Of a stretch of 64,000 nucleotides of DNA, positions 49,501-62,530 are shown piece by piece. The translations under genes were made by a program, and so were the position numbers. The notes under the pieces were generated by a model that saw nothing but the letters and a program-made list of their open reading frames with translations, was not told the DNA's origin and did no database searches. The DNA comes from Chondrosia reniformis (lineage: Eukaryota > Porifera > Demospongiae > Chondrillida > Chondrillidae). The first letter of the stretch is position 1, and every line of letters starts with the position of its first letter. Location of the stretch: NCBI GenBank assembly GCA_947172415.1, contig OX359197.1:2294001-2358000 (forward strand). The letters are read 5' to 3'.

Positions 49501-52500
49501 GAGATGGCACTGTAGGTAGTGCCACTGATCTGAAAGGCCTCCTTAGCTACTATGGGTCAGATTGCGATATTGCTTCTGTGGAGAAGGAGCTCTTAGATAG
49601 AAGAGGTAAAGATGTCCTCTTGGTGTTTGATGGGGCAGATGAGGCAAAAGAGCTAATAAGAGAGGGTTCACCAAATGTGCTGCTACCTTTGCTGAAGGGT
49701 AGGATACTTCCAGAGGCATCCATCATCCTCTCCAGTAGACCTGGAGTATGCCCTGACCTTCAGGAAGGTTGTTCCACCTTTTATGAAACCCGGGGATTTG
49801 ATCCCATAGCCATCAAAGCTTTTGTAGAAAGCTTCTTCAAAGGTTATCCCCAAAAAGGTGAAGACATGCTGAAAGCTCTTGAGAAACGGCCAGATCTGAT
49901 GGCAGGAGCGTTTGTACCAATGAATGTCTTCATCTTTTGCTCAATCTATGAGCATGGCCAATCCTCCTTCCCACCTACCATGACCAGCTGCTACAAGACC
50001 TTTGTGAGTCAGATATTAAGCAGGGAGTCAGCAAAGAAAAATGCAACATGCCGTATCAAAACTGATCTCTCTGGTTTACCAAAGGATCTTGCTGATCTTC
50101 TTTCTGGCCTTGCTCTAATTGCTTTCAAAGGTCTCACTGCCAATCCACCTTCTTTCATTTTTACCGAGAGCTCCATTTTAGAGATATTTCCAACCCTCAA
50201 TACCACTGGAATTATTGACTCCTTCTTCAAAGGTCTCCTCCAAGTCCATGCTGGTAAGGTAGTATTCTGTTCTGAATATACCTTCAGCTTCTCTCATGCC
50301 ACTCTCCAAGAGTTCCTGGCTGCTTTTCATCTTCAAGGATTGTCAGAGAAGAAACAAGTGGAATTTTGGAAATTGCATCTGATGAATCCAACATTTTCCA
50401 TTGTTTTGCGTTTTTTTGCTGGTCTTACTGGTCTGTCATCGAGGGAGTTGGTGAAGCAGTTGACGAAGCCACAAAGTAGTCTCTTCAAGAAATTCCTTTC
50501 TCTGTTCACCACAAAACTGCCATCGAAATGTGATCTTTCTAATCCACAGCTCCTCTTTCTCTTTCATGCACTTTACGAGTCACGGAATCGACAACTAACT
50601 AGAGATATTGTCAAACATTTAAAAGATACCATTAAATTTCATATTTTCCTATCCCCATTTGATCAACTGGTAGTCTCTGACTGCCTTTCACAGTGTAATC
50701 ACCTGCAAAGACTGAAATCTTATTCTGTACTTGCTCAGAAGCATCAAAATGCAATCAAATCAGCCAACCCCAATGTGAAATTTGTGTTTCCAAGAGCATT
50801 TTCCTTTGACCATTTGTCAGTAAAAGGTGTGTACACTAAAAGTATTCTATAATTATGTAAATTTACATGTACCTCTACACTCATATTTTATATCATGTTT
50901 TAGTCTGGCTTGCTGAGACCATCCCAAATAAGCACAAAAGGTGTGGAATCTAAGGGAGGGGGGTCTAGCAGCCCTATAGGTTTAATAACACCATTGCATT
51001 TAGGTGTCATGACTATGAATATGTTAAACTGGATTCCCAGTGATTAGTGTAATTTAATCTCTCTCTATATATACGTATAGTGCCACTAGACTGTGCCTCT
51101 CCTTCCTAGTCTTTGGGTCGTTATTTAGGATAGTCTAGCAAGCCAGACCATTAAGCCAGTTGTTATTATTAATTTTACTCTCAGTCGTTGTCCTAAAATT
51201 TTATTATTATAAGTTCCTTCAATGCACTATTTTTATGTATGAAACATTAAATTACAAATGGCATAGTTTGGGATGCTTAAAATAACTAAACTTTGTTTTC
51301 TTTCTTCCACTGTTCATTATAATTTTGAAGATAGTGATCAAGAGTCATAAAATTTATATACATGATAATAAGGGGTACATGCACATACGTACGTAGGTCA
51401 ACAAGGCAACAAAGTAATTTGATCTCATTTTAGATAAAAATACTTATTTTGCAATATTTTTCCTTATATTGTGTCATACATACATACATACATAGGTATA
51501 TAGCATTCCACTCCCCTAATAAATAGATATGGCATGCGATAAGAGTGGTGTAGTTGCAATTGGAAAGTTAATGTATCATTTTAATTACCTTAGAACTTTA
51601 ATCACATTGCTGAATATAGTCATCCTGTCAAGGCCAACAATTAACTGTCTTCTGTCATTTAACTAACTCTCCAGTTTACTAATCTCACACAATCATTCAC
51701 TGACTGAGCTAATTATTTTATTTTGCATTGCTTGATTCCGATTTTCAAAGCTGTAAATCTTCTCTATTACAATTAGACTATGTTTTATTACATTTTGACT
51801 GTATTTATTCACTCGTAGAAACCCAGACCTTTTCAGATTCCAAACTACCTTCGAAAGAGCTACGTGTTCGTATTTATAAGAGCACTAGTGTAAGTGCTCT
51901 ACTTCACCTGGTTGCTATCAAAGGATTAGAAGTGTTGTATCTCTATATATCCAAATGTGCCGTAACAGTGGTGAGTCCTTTGGTGTTGTGAAGTTAGTAC
52001 ATTGTTTGCTATCAAATGGTAAGGTTTGAAACTAACTTTTATAGTAATAGTGGGTCCATGCGTTAATTGCATATATTCATGGGAGCCACCCCAATTTCAC
52101 TTGAGGCTTACTTACTTAACACTCAGTAACTAAAACAGTTGTATGAAGATATGCGTGGTATACAGGTTAAAAAGAAACAGCTTTTTATTAGTCTGTACCT
52201 ACTGTATGTGTGCATTGGCTATTAGCAGTTAGCACAAGTAGTATTGACAAATATCCTCAAGTGTTTGTAAACAAACAAAGTTTGAAGTTTGAATGTAAAT
52301 AGCGTCAAACTATGTAAACATGTAAATATTTCAATCTGTCCTGAACATTTACACACTGGGTTCTGCATGCCTTAGCAATATCTGAATTTGACAGATTCCC
52401 TTTAGCAAATGAATGTATATCCTTGTAACACATTTGTCATACTCCTTGTATATGCTACAGTGGGAATCTACGTACAGACTGCCTCTTTAGGTTAATGGCA

Positions 52501-55500
52501 GACAGTCTATAGCTAATAACTGTTACCTTGACCACATCTATTGGGATCAAACCGAATATAATGTACTGTAAAATGGAAACGTTGTCGTAACTGCTTGCTG
52601 TTAATAATAGTTGATGCATACTCCACAACTCATATATTATATACATTCCTTGTCATCATAATAAGTATATAAATCTGTAAAAGAAAGATTATTTTATAAA
52701 TTAATATTTTGAGGAAATTGCTTCCTATGTGGGTCATCAAAGTACATACAATTGATGTATATACTTGTAACACGTTTGTATCTGTTTCTGAGATAGGAAT
52801 CATTTACTAAGATTTGGATGAAATTTATATGTATATAGATCTTTACTATTTTGTACGTAAGTGGTAGTAAAACAAAATTTATGTATAAACTTGAATGATT
52901 GAAGTGATAAGGGGTTTTTGTTGTGTTCAGAATGAATATCCTGATTTATTGAGACTCAGCAACATTTGAATATTAATTTTTTTGAATTTTATGTTGATGA
53001 AGACCTTCGGGTCGAAACGTTCAATTTGTTTTAAAATGCAATTGTTGTTGAGTCTCAATAAATCAGGATACAAACTATAAGTTATATTTTCTGAAACTTT
53101 TGTTGCTAGTGTCTCATGTCAGGTAATGTATATGCAAACGTATATATACACTTGTCAAAATAAGTATGTAAATCTGTAAGATTATTTATAAATTAATATT
53201 CAGATTTTGAGAAAATGGCTTCCTGAAGTCTAAACAAGGAGCATTGACTTTTGTAAATGACCGGATTTCCTACAAGTTTCTCAAATTTCGCCATTTTAAT
53301 TATGAGACAGTTTTCTTAATCGTTTCTTTCTACGTAGCTATCCTTGATTGTCACATATTACTTGTTCCAGCAGGTATCAGCTCTACCCAAACACACTCAG
53401 TTGCTGTCTTCTAGAGTGTTTTACTTGTTATCATTATCTCATAGTCATACTATTACGGCTATGTACCATATGTAATACTATGGATAATCACGTGTGCAAG
53501 GTTTTGTCTCAGCATGGGGAACAAAGTCCTATTAAACCATTGATCACCTGGGTATCCATAGTATATCATATATAGCACAAGCAATTACCCTCTTCTATAC
53601 TTCTTGTAAGTATAATGCAATCCATTGATCTACACATTTCCATGCTGTTATTATTCTCTGTATCATTCCTCATATAATACATTTAACTTTACATGACACG
53701 CTTGAACTGCATCTTTGCAATGTATAGCTATCGTAAACTGAAGTAAAGATGTTATGAAGTGCTAATTGGTTGAATTCTTTGTATTGTTTAAAGTATGCCT
53801 GCACTTTACAGGATTCTCAGTACACTCAATTGGAAAAGGCTATTCAGAACAGCACATTGTGTTACTTGTATGTTACAGGTGGAGCACCACCTGAATTCTA
53901 TGATGCCTTACAAGTGAATGCATCTATTACAAGATTGGGTGTTAACAGTGAGTTTTATGACACAAACTATAAACATTACATGACTATCATTTACTATATG
54001 AATGCTAGCAGTTATTGAACACTACAAAGATTTACGTTCCTTGATGTTATCATTTACATTTAAGTTATATTTCATTTTGGAATTATAGATATGTACAGCT
54101 TCAATTTATACTCCATTTTAATAGTCCATATACTGTATATATGTATTCCATTTTATACATATATACAGTACATGTGTGTACATGGACATGATATTGTTTA
54201 GTTTAATGTCTATTTAGCGAATAGTAATTTACTATTCTGTTTTACTTATGTTTAGGTGCTAAAGGAACTGAAGTTGTGCCAGTAGTCAACATGACACAAT
54301 TGAATTGGCTCTTGTTAGGGTACACAGACCCTTTACCAGTTTTAGATGGTTTATGTCAGAGAGAAGATGCTTTGGAGCACCTTGGTATATATTATCCACC
54401 ATATTGGGTAAGTGTTTGAATGTTTTACCTAATGCATACAGTAGTAGATATGAATATATGTAGCTTGACATGTACCATTTGCAGTACATGACAAAGGTAA
54501 AACATAGCTTTGTGCACATCCGCCATGTTTTTGAGGTAATTCAAAGAAACTGCTGCTGAGTCTTCTGTGTACAATGCAGAAATCTGTATGTATGTGCAAA
54601 GCAATGAATCAAAATCTTTATCTTTACCTTAAGCTTCTTCTAGATTTATAATCATTAGGGCATAGTACACCACATCATTAGGTATTCTGTAGCTATACTG
54701 TACAGTAGGTTCATTAGTACTCTAATAGTTGTATTTTTTATTCTCAGTTCATTATTATTTATATACATATCTTTTTCAATATTATTCACTGTAAGTACGT
54801 AGTATACACCATGTACTCTAAGATTGTCACAGATTTCCTTGACAGGATTGTGGATTTTCTTAAACATATTCTGTGACTATTCTGCAGTGTGCCTTCTTGC
54901 AGATTGTGGAACAACCTTAATTTGCTAAGAAAAGCAGATGCCATGCATTCCATGTTTTGTTCCATTCTCAGAATATTTTATATGTATGATTATTCTACTC
55001 CTTAATATGGTATACATGAAGTTATGTGGAAAATACAGAGGTGGCTGCTATATAGTAAATATATGTATATCAATGTTATAAGTAGCTACAAACTTCAGAC
55101 CTTGTAATGGATGGTTATAGATAGAAGCCATCCACAATCTCATAACATTGTTATTAATCTGTATGTATTCAGTGACATTATATATATATTGATGTAACTG
55201 TAATACATGATTTTAAGTTCCACAATACTTAATTAAGTGATTTTGTGTGATTGACTGATGAAGCCTTTCTAGTAATTATTATACTTGTGTTTTTCTATGC
55301 AAATGATTTGTTCTTAACAATAACAAATATCAATAAAAAAATTCTATGTACAACTAAAACTATAATAATTCACTGCCCCAACCTATCTTGTTTACTTCTG
55401 TATATACTTACTTTTTTCTCATTATTCTCATATCTTGCATATACAGTAATAGGCAATTTAAACTTAGTCTACACTCATTTCCCCAAAATGAGTCAGTTGT

Positions 55501-55874
55501 TATTGTTTGTATAACATTTGTCTTACACATTATCTTAATCACAAAAGGAATTTTAATGTTTTGCATAAAAGTAACTGTCAATCAAATTCATTGTCATGTA
55601 ATGTTACATGTTATATTGTTGTGATTATACACTTTACATACAGGACAGAGACTGGACAGAAGAAGAGTGTTCTGTTGTTACATCTGTTCTCAGTAAGGCC
55701 AAGATTAGAGGGATTGAGATACATCGTGGTGTTAGCAGATCTAATTGGAGAACACTCAGTGATGCACTGGCATATAATGATCATGTGAGGACAGTGAACC
55801 TGATTGGTGTACCTGATGAGTTGAGAAAAGAGATCAAGAGAAAGCTCCATACAGTTAAAACTTATGTTTATTAA
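46597..55874 (+). CDS. Death-NACHT receptor (NLR-like), nine exons
   Basis: Exons: 46597-46618, 47417-47489, 47765-48063, 48305-48354, 49143-50826, 51819-51970, 53812-53947, 54256-54407, 55644-55874. Phases close throughout (2,799 nt, 932 residues). Residues about 35-125 form a Death domain (WKEIAIALGFAVNKYMTIEA and HEAEGLVKALS). One large exon holds the NACHT ATPase with Walker A GHAGMGKTT (49395-49421), Walker B LLVFDGADE and the sensor-like SSRPG. It is followed by winged-helix-type sequence (FSFSHATLQEFLAA). The last four exons encode weak LRR-like units rather than canonical LRRs. NLRs of this type are thought to sense microbes and signal through Death-domain partners. Ligand and partner are unknown. 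The 22-nt first exon is the least certain part. Confidence 0.85.
50901..51150. mobile_element. 250-bp MITE in NACHT-gene intron 5
   Basis: The left arm TAGTCTGGCTTGCTGAGACC..CCCAAATAA and right arm TTATTTAGGATAGTCTAGCA..AGCCAGACCA are about 30-bp inverted repeats. There is no coding potential. Confidence 0.8.
52938..53069. mobile_element. 132-bp foldback element with GACCTTCGGGTCGAAACG core
   Basis: ATCCTGATTTATTGAGACTC and its inverted copy GAGTCTCAATAAATCAGGAT (27-bp arms) enclose a core containing the small hairpin GACCTTCGGGTC and GAAACGTT. It lies in NACHT-gene intron 6. Confidence 0.85.
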
Positions 55875-55931
55875 TTCTGCTACATACGTACATTATAATT
55901 AGAACTTTTTATTTTTGTCATGTGATTGTAT

Positions 55932-55937
55932 AATAAA
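55932..55937 (+). terminator. Candidate poly(A) signal of the NACHT gene
   Basis: AATAAA lies 58 nt after the stop codon, the first such hexamer downstream. Confidence 0.5.
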
Positions 55938-56348
55938 AATGGTAATATACAGTATTATCTAAATTCCTATATACTCCATACTATATATAGTTGCAATCTA
56001 TTTCATTTTCTTCCTTTCCTTTTGTCTCTTCTCAACATCATATTCTCTATTATCCTCCAAATCTCCATATACAGTATAACAAAAACTAATTTAAATTGTT
56101 CTAATCTACGTGCCTTCCTGTATTTACATTTGCTTGAATATAATAATCGATAATTGGCTTATATATCATTGAGCATGCATGCACTATATACTTGGATACA
56201 GAAATTAAACATTTATATTCATCTACTATTAAATGGGGATTACTCTTTGTTATTAATTATTAGATTCCTTTATTAATTTGGGTCCTATTGCCACATCCAA
56301 TAGCCTATCATATAAATATGGATTTGTGCACATGTAATACTTGATGTG

Positions 56349-57181
56349 TGTTGCAGCCAACAATAATGGAAGACGACAATAGTGAGTTAGCTAGTGAACT
56401 ACGTATACATTGATGTTGACAGTCTATAGAGTGGAGGAAGGCAGTATATTACATCCTTGGTGTTAATCTTTTTACTGTTGAACGCCAGTGAGTCTTCTTC
56501 CGTCACTTCTTTGATGCTCAAAAGAGATTGAAAGATTAACCCTTACAAAGGTACGTAATTTCTAATAGCTAAAAAAACTCTTACCATTTCAGGATAATTG
56601 CTTCATATGTTTTACAAGCTTATTGGACAAATTTAAACTTTAAATTGCGTTTGAGTTGTATATACGTACAATGACCCTTTTTCGTAAATGGTATGTACAT
56701 GATCATCATATGCAGCAGCCAGAACTAATGGATCCTAAAACTCTGTTAACAAACCCAACAAATTGGTCAATGCAGTCGAGTAAAAATTATGCTTTAATGA
56801 AATTGGTACTCATGAATATAGTAAATCTTCATTTTCCTAAATACATCATTGGCGTCATGTATGAGACTATAATAAGGAGAATAATGGAATAGAACCTTTT
56901 CCTAGATCCAAGGAAAGCCTATAGACCTTTAATGTAGAGATACAATAACTGTGCAGTATATTAAGGATGTATACTTTTATATTGAACAAATGGCTACCAA
57001 TCTAATAGAAATGTTGCATACTTTAATTTCTTAATAGATTGATCCTCTATTTTGCAGTTAACAGCCTCTGCAGAAGGTACTGATTCACTGACAGTAGATG
57101 TTGTAGCTACTCCAACTAAGTAGGAGGTTTCTGGGAGTTCAGAAAACGGTTTTGAAACAATTGAAGAACAGGAAGCAGATT
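56349..57181 (+). other. Possible decayed exons downstream of the NACHT gene
   Basis: Two short blocks have good splice borders. One is CAG|CCAACAATAATGGAAGACGACAA..|GTGAGT at about 56357-56380. The other is about 57059-57180, which reads LTASAEGTDSLTVDVVATPT, a TAG, then EVSGSSENGFETIEEQEAD before a GTAAGT donor. They could be alternative 3' exons of the NACHT gene or remnants of a tandem copy. No family was recognised. Confidence 0.3.
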
Positions 57182-58401
57182 GTAAGTGGAACAGACTCTT
57201 ATATTTGTCTGGACCTCAAATGCCCAATAACATGTACATAGCTAGAGTGGGTGCCGATGGTGTTCAAGACTACATATACTATTATATACATATAATTTAT
57301 TGTATGTGCTTTGTTATAGTATATAGAAAATGTCTATATACATTTTAACAAGCCTTGCATGGTTCATGCATATTACTTATATATTATATATACATCTGTA
57401 GATATACTCATGACAATAACTACCAAGGATATGGTGTTTATGAGTGAATGTTAATTCCACAATGTTTAGCAAGAGCTATGATATAACATATGAATAATCC
57501 TTCCCAATTATTCAGCTCCAAAAGGAGGGCAATACAGCTTTCTGTGTTTCGTTGTTTTTTTCAATCTTGGAGGCAATCACTTGCTGGTTGTCATTTATAG
57601 AATGTATGTATGTCCACAACCAAGATAAGACTTCAGTCGGTATATATAATAATTTCCAGTGATTATTCATACTTCATTATAAATAATATGTTTACGTTGG
57701 CCAGACGATATCTTGTATATATTTACCACTACTACCTTCCTTTTGTGTCTACCTGTATCAGATACCTTTGCTTGGGGTTCGCCTGAGGAAGACACTTGAG
57801 ATGTATCTAGTAATTCCTACATTATCAAGGCCCAAACCAATTTAATTATTTTCTAGAATTTTGTAATGATCAGTCAAAAATGTATTCAATCAAAAAGCTG
57901 TTATATATGAGTAATCTAAAACACCGTTTTCCTGTATACTTATTCACAGTTGACATAAGTACATACAGATAAGTACAGATCACTCAAAATCACTCTTTAT
58001 ATTCTCTTTTACCACCCACAAGTACATACTACAGGAAGTTGCCATATTTTTCTAGTATGGGCTGGCAATAACATATAGCAGGTAAATGATAAAATAGTAT
58101 TATTAAAATAACATTTCTGTTGCTTTTTGGCAGTCCATGAAAGGCTTTAATGTAATGTGAATTCCCTTATGTTACAAAATGGTCCATAACCCACTAGCTA
58201 TATGCATGTATTTCAATGCAGTCAAACTTCATGGTCTTGTTAAACCTATGTATATTATTGACAAGTACATACACAAAGTTATATACAATGTATAATCCTC
58301 CAATAAGCTAAGGTTGCTATGCCTATTTTCCCATGCAGTATAGAGCACTGTAAGTCTTACAGTTTAAGGAATTGTGAATGTTAACTTTTCAAGACTTATA
58401 A
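57182..58401. other. Intergenic, no feature seen
   Basis: AT-rich sequence with short TATA runs. No exon or element ends were recognised. Confidence 0.35.
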
Positions 58402-58456
58402 CAAATGGTTGTCAGGGAACTGCACCTGGTTGTTATGGAAACTGTCTATGTAAAAT
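58402..58456. repeat. Direct repeat, element-bearing copy
   Basis: The block from CAAATGGTTGTCAGGGAACT through TGTAAAA matches 59368-59427 closely. Here it is interrupted directly by the 510-bp element at the TA. Confidence 0.8.
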
Positions 58457-58965
58457 ACAGCGGAACCTCGCCTAACGACCACCTCAGTATTAAGACCACC
58501 TCAAAATTGCAACACATTTTTTTGGTCCTGAGTAATTCTTGTCCCTCACCCTGTACTTTAGGTGTTCAGAAAAGCGACCACCTCAGATTTCACTTTTACG
58601 ACCACTATTTTCGCACCAATATTATTAAAATAACTGGCAAATAACCTCAGTATAACGACCAGGTGTGAAAACAAAGTTCGAGTTCCGGTTGTCGCCAATG
58701 CCATATCTCATAGAAAACGTTTGTGCAAGCTTTACCTTAGTAAAAGTGCTTTCTAAATCCCTTTTGCTGGTTCAATGCTCGACGTTAAGTAAGAAAAAGC
58801 TTATTTTTAAGGTAGAAAATACAAGTCAGCGGAGTGTCCGCCATTTTGTCGACAAATATTTCCGATGTGTACATGTACGTAATAATTTCTGAATTAAGAC
58901 CACCTCAAAATTAAGACCAAAAAATGTGGTCCCACAGGTGGTCGCATTTGTGAGGTTTTACTGTA
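58456..58965. mobile_element. 510-bp MITE, pogo/Tc1-like ends, TA target site
   Basis: The left end TACAGCGGAACCTCGCCTAA pairs with the right end ATTTGTGAGGTTTTACTGTA as imperfect inverted repeats continuing into CGACCACC. The interior contains many degenerate GACCACCTCA copies. A partly matching empty site survives at 59368-59430, supporting TA-targeted insertion. Confidence 0.85.
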
Positions 58966-59367
58966 AATTAGACATTGTAACCCCCAAAGAAGTTGTTATT
59001 CAATTAGTGCATGCTCAGACAAATCCTGCCAAAACATGTCATTGCATCAACCACTGTCATTTGATGTTACAATGAAAAAGTTGAACAGAAAAGTGCCGAT
59101 CATAATTTAAGAATTCACAAAGTTATACTTATTCTCTACCTATGGCAGATATAGTTATGTAAGTCCTGTTAAAAGTACATGCACATTACATCAACTTTAC
59201 ATAAAAAATACAGTTTGTTTCTTTCATGTATATCCATTAATGATGACTTTGGAGAAACTGCCTGATCTAAATTGGGATCAGCTGACCAACTGAAGATACT
59301 GCTTGACTTACATGTGTGAAGTCTGTTCTACAAGTGAACCACATGAACAATTGATTACTTTATTTTC
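58966..59367. other. Intergenic spacer
   Basis: AT-rich non-coding sequence with nothing recognised. Confidence 0.35.
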
Positions 59368-59427
59368 AAATGAATGATTGCCAGGGAACTACACCTGGTT
59401 GTTATGGAGAATGTTCTATGTAAAATA
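59368..59427. repeat. Direct repeat, empty-site copy
   Basis: It matches 58402-58456 and continues GTAAAATAAAAGG without the element, with flanking TAGAC sequence that also follows the element in the other copy. Confidence 0.8.
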
Positions 59428-60338
59428 AAAGGTAGACTATACAGAAGTAAACAAGATGTACAACATAAGCACATTTAGACAAGCTAAATACTTATATACA
59501 CTTCATATGGGCCAACACTGTAACCACTCCCCCAAATGAGTGTAACCATAGTTACTATTAAGAGCTGGAATGGACCCTAAATCAGGTATACCCATTGGAC
59601 AAATTAAAGCTACATCATTTGAAGTATTCCTCTATCTAGTTACCATGGATACTCAAGAAGAGCAAAACAAATAAATAAAATAAATATCGATCGTGACCTG
59701 AACTTTGCACTAGCTGGTAATTGAACCCAGGACAGCTCCTATGGCAGAAGAAGTTATGGAAAGTGACCAGCTAACAGGCGATAATGTTACAGAAGAAGAT
59801 GACAATTTAATTGCAGACATGTTGGTCTACATTACGACTTCTGTCTACCCAAAAGAATGCTCTACAACTAGGAAGCGAGGAATTCGAAAGAAGGCCAAGA
59901 AATTTCAGGTTACAAGTGGAGAACTGTTCTACAAGCAGAAAAAAAGGAATTGTAAGCAATGCGAAGCTTGCAGTCATGCATTTATCAAGTTTGTAGAGCC
60001 TACTTTTTAAATAGTATTGGTGTGTGCATGCTGTGCATATGATCCCCTAATAGCACATACTGTAATTCAATTAGTTTGCATTTATGACCTTTTTCAACAT
60101 TCACCGTAGGGAGAGGTGCTGCTGCAGTATGTACAAAGTAAGACTGAGCAACAGAGAATCCTAAATGGCTGTCATGTTGATGCTACTGCTGGACACAAGG
60201 GCAAAACTCGCACCTTGTATAAGGTCAAGGAGAGGTTCATGTGGCATGGAATGGTGAAAGACGTACAAGTAAGCATGCTCTGCATACAGCATTATATATA
60301 TACAGTACAAGTTACAATACTAAGGTATATATATATAT

Positions 60339-60890
60339 ACAGTGAAAACTGGTTAACGAGAAATTCACGGTGCAAGCCAAATCATTTCTCGTTAACAGTA
60401 TTTCTTGTTATCAGATCTCCATACATGTAATGTAATGATCCAAAAGTGTATATATATATATATATATATATATGCATATATACACATTGATACACTAAAA
60501 ATGAACTGCATACACAAAACACAAAATATCAATATCGCTGTCCCCATCAGTGGACCATTGATGCGGACATCGCTTTGGCGTGCCATCAGAAACCATCTGT
60601 ACAGAGCTTTGTCGATATCAGAGTAGGCTGCTTTGCGAAGATGTTTCCTACTCCTGTTGGCGCTGGAGTTTTCTCCCTCAACTTTAGTCCTGTTCTTCAA
60701 GAACATAGACAGTAGACAGTGTCAAATTGGGAATATCGTACTTTTTACAAATTACCCACTTAGAGAGCCTTTTGGCGTCAATCTCTTCGAAAATTTTTAT
60801 CTTGAAATCTATCGAGTAGCTTTGTTTGCGCTTGAGAATATCCTACACAGTAGACTTTCGATGTATACTGGTAGTACCTAAAATGATATA
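60339..60890 (-). pseudogene. Pogo/Tigger-type (CENP-B-like) transposon fragment
   Basis: The minus strand encodes a psq-type HTH (SYSIDFKIKIFEEIDAKRLS) at about 60860-60707. After a frame change comes a CENP-B-type domain (DIDKALYRWFLMARQSD, INGPLM) at about 60650-60540. A terminal repeat-like TACAGTGAAAACTGGTTAAC begins at 60339. The DDE catalytic domain is absent. The fragment sits inside an intron of the Ginger-like element, so it inserted later. Confidence 0.75.
60446..60475. repeat. (TA)n microsatellite
   Basis: An uninterrupted TA dinucleotide run of about 25 bp within the pogo-like fragment, continuing imperfectly to about 60483. Confidence 0.9.
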
Positions 60891-62235
60891 CTTCAATTCT
60901 TTGTAGATTGCAGGCTGTGACATCTGCCAAAGCATGAACTGCAAACTAACCACTGGTAAACCTGAGCTTCATCCAATCCCAGTTAAGAGCCCATGATATC
61001 AGATTGGTATTGACTTTGTTGGGCCACTGTTTCCAGAAGCTGATGATGGGAGTAACTACATCCTCACTATCAGTGATTATTTCACCAAGTGGGTGGAAGC
61101 AATTCCCACTTTTGACAAGTCTGCTAGTTCAGTGGCAACAGTACTTTTCAAGGCGTGTATTTTAAATGCATAGTATAAAAAGCCATTATTACATATATAT
61201 AAGTAATGGCTTCTCATATGATATGAGTGCATGCGTAAGATTATACATTTTTATTTTGTGAAGGTTTTCATGCACTTTGGTATACCCCAAGTGGTGATAT
61301 TTTATCAGGATCGTGAATTTAACAATGTACTTGACAGGTCCCTAGCAACTAATGTGGGTATTACACGAAGACTAACAACACCTTATCATCCACAGGCTAA
61401 TGGTTTTGATGAGCGGTTTAATCAGACATTACAAAATATGCTGGCAAAATTTGTGCAATCAAAGAAGAGTTCCTGGAGTTCAGTTTTGGACACTTTTGTT
61501 TTTGCATATAATACATCTCAACATGAATCTACATGTTTCACTCCATTTGAGATGATGTTTGGTCGCCTTGCAACAATTCCAATTGATATTAATCTTCAAA
61601 AAGCAAGCCCTGAAGAAAGAGCCAGGGATTTTTTAACTGTAAAAAGCCAGATTTGAAACAGCTAACTGGTAGTAGAATGAAGCAACTGGAAGAGGCAAAG
61701 CAGAACATTCTGAAAGCTCAAAAAGAAGTGTATGACAAGAAACATGCAAACCATACAAATGAAGAAAGATTTTACTCATAAGAAGAGAAAAGGAGGAAAA
61801 CTGGAAGCTAGATTTCTGGGTCCATATACCATCCACTGTGTGCTACCACATGGGACCTACATGCTGGCAGATCCTGCAATTATTGAGAATCAGGAAGTCA
61901 CCATCCAAGTAACTGGGAGTCACCTCAAGCCATACAACAACCAGGCCCAACTGACTACCAGATGGACAAGCCACCTATGGAGAGAGAACTACCACAAGAC
62001 AACAAGAACAGTGAAACTGTCAGCATTTCAAATCGGTATCATGATTCAGCATTTAAACCATCACTAGATCATCTATCAATTAAGCCATTAGAACCAGCCT
62101 TTGTTGGCTGCAGTTTCCAGCTTGAAGAGAGCATACCACCACCACCACCAGCATCATCTAACGTAGAACTTTCTGCCAACAGAAATTTGAATCTGTCCAT
62201 TTCAGTAGAAAATATAGGTCAGCCCATCTTCACTA

Positions 62236-62530
62236 GCTCTCCAGTGATAGGAACCCAACCATATTCCACCAAGAGGAACCTTTCCCTGTTGAAAGATGTA
62301 GACCAACCCAGCTCTCCTGTGATAAAATCAAAGCCATATTCCACCGAGAGGAACCTTACCCTGTTGAAAGATGTAGACCAACCCAGCTCTCCTGTGATAG
62401 AATCAAACCATATTCCACCGAGAGGAACCTTTCCCTGTTGAAAGATGTAGACCAACCCAGCTCTCCTGTGATAGAATCAAAGCCATATTTCACCGAGAGG
62501 AACCTTTCCCTGTAGACCAACACATCCTCA
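62236..62530 (+). repeat. 75-bp (25-residue) coding tandem repeat
   Basis: About four units encode SSPVI.SKPYSTERNLSLLK-type repeats. Units start at about 62236, 62311, 62386 and 62460. The 74-bp spacing of the last pair marks a one-base deletion (CAAACCAT against CAAAGCCAT near 62405) that breaks the frame. The repeat joins the integrase to the protease part. Confidence 0.85.

Noticed and set aside
49172..50230. Minus-strand frames opposite the NACHT exon
   Set aside because: They are shadows of the strongly supported plus-strand coding sequence.
55251..55788. Overlapping open frames before the last NACHT exon
   Set aside because: They are hydrophobic, AT-driven frames in the intron; only the part from 55644 continues the gene frame.
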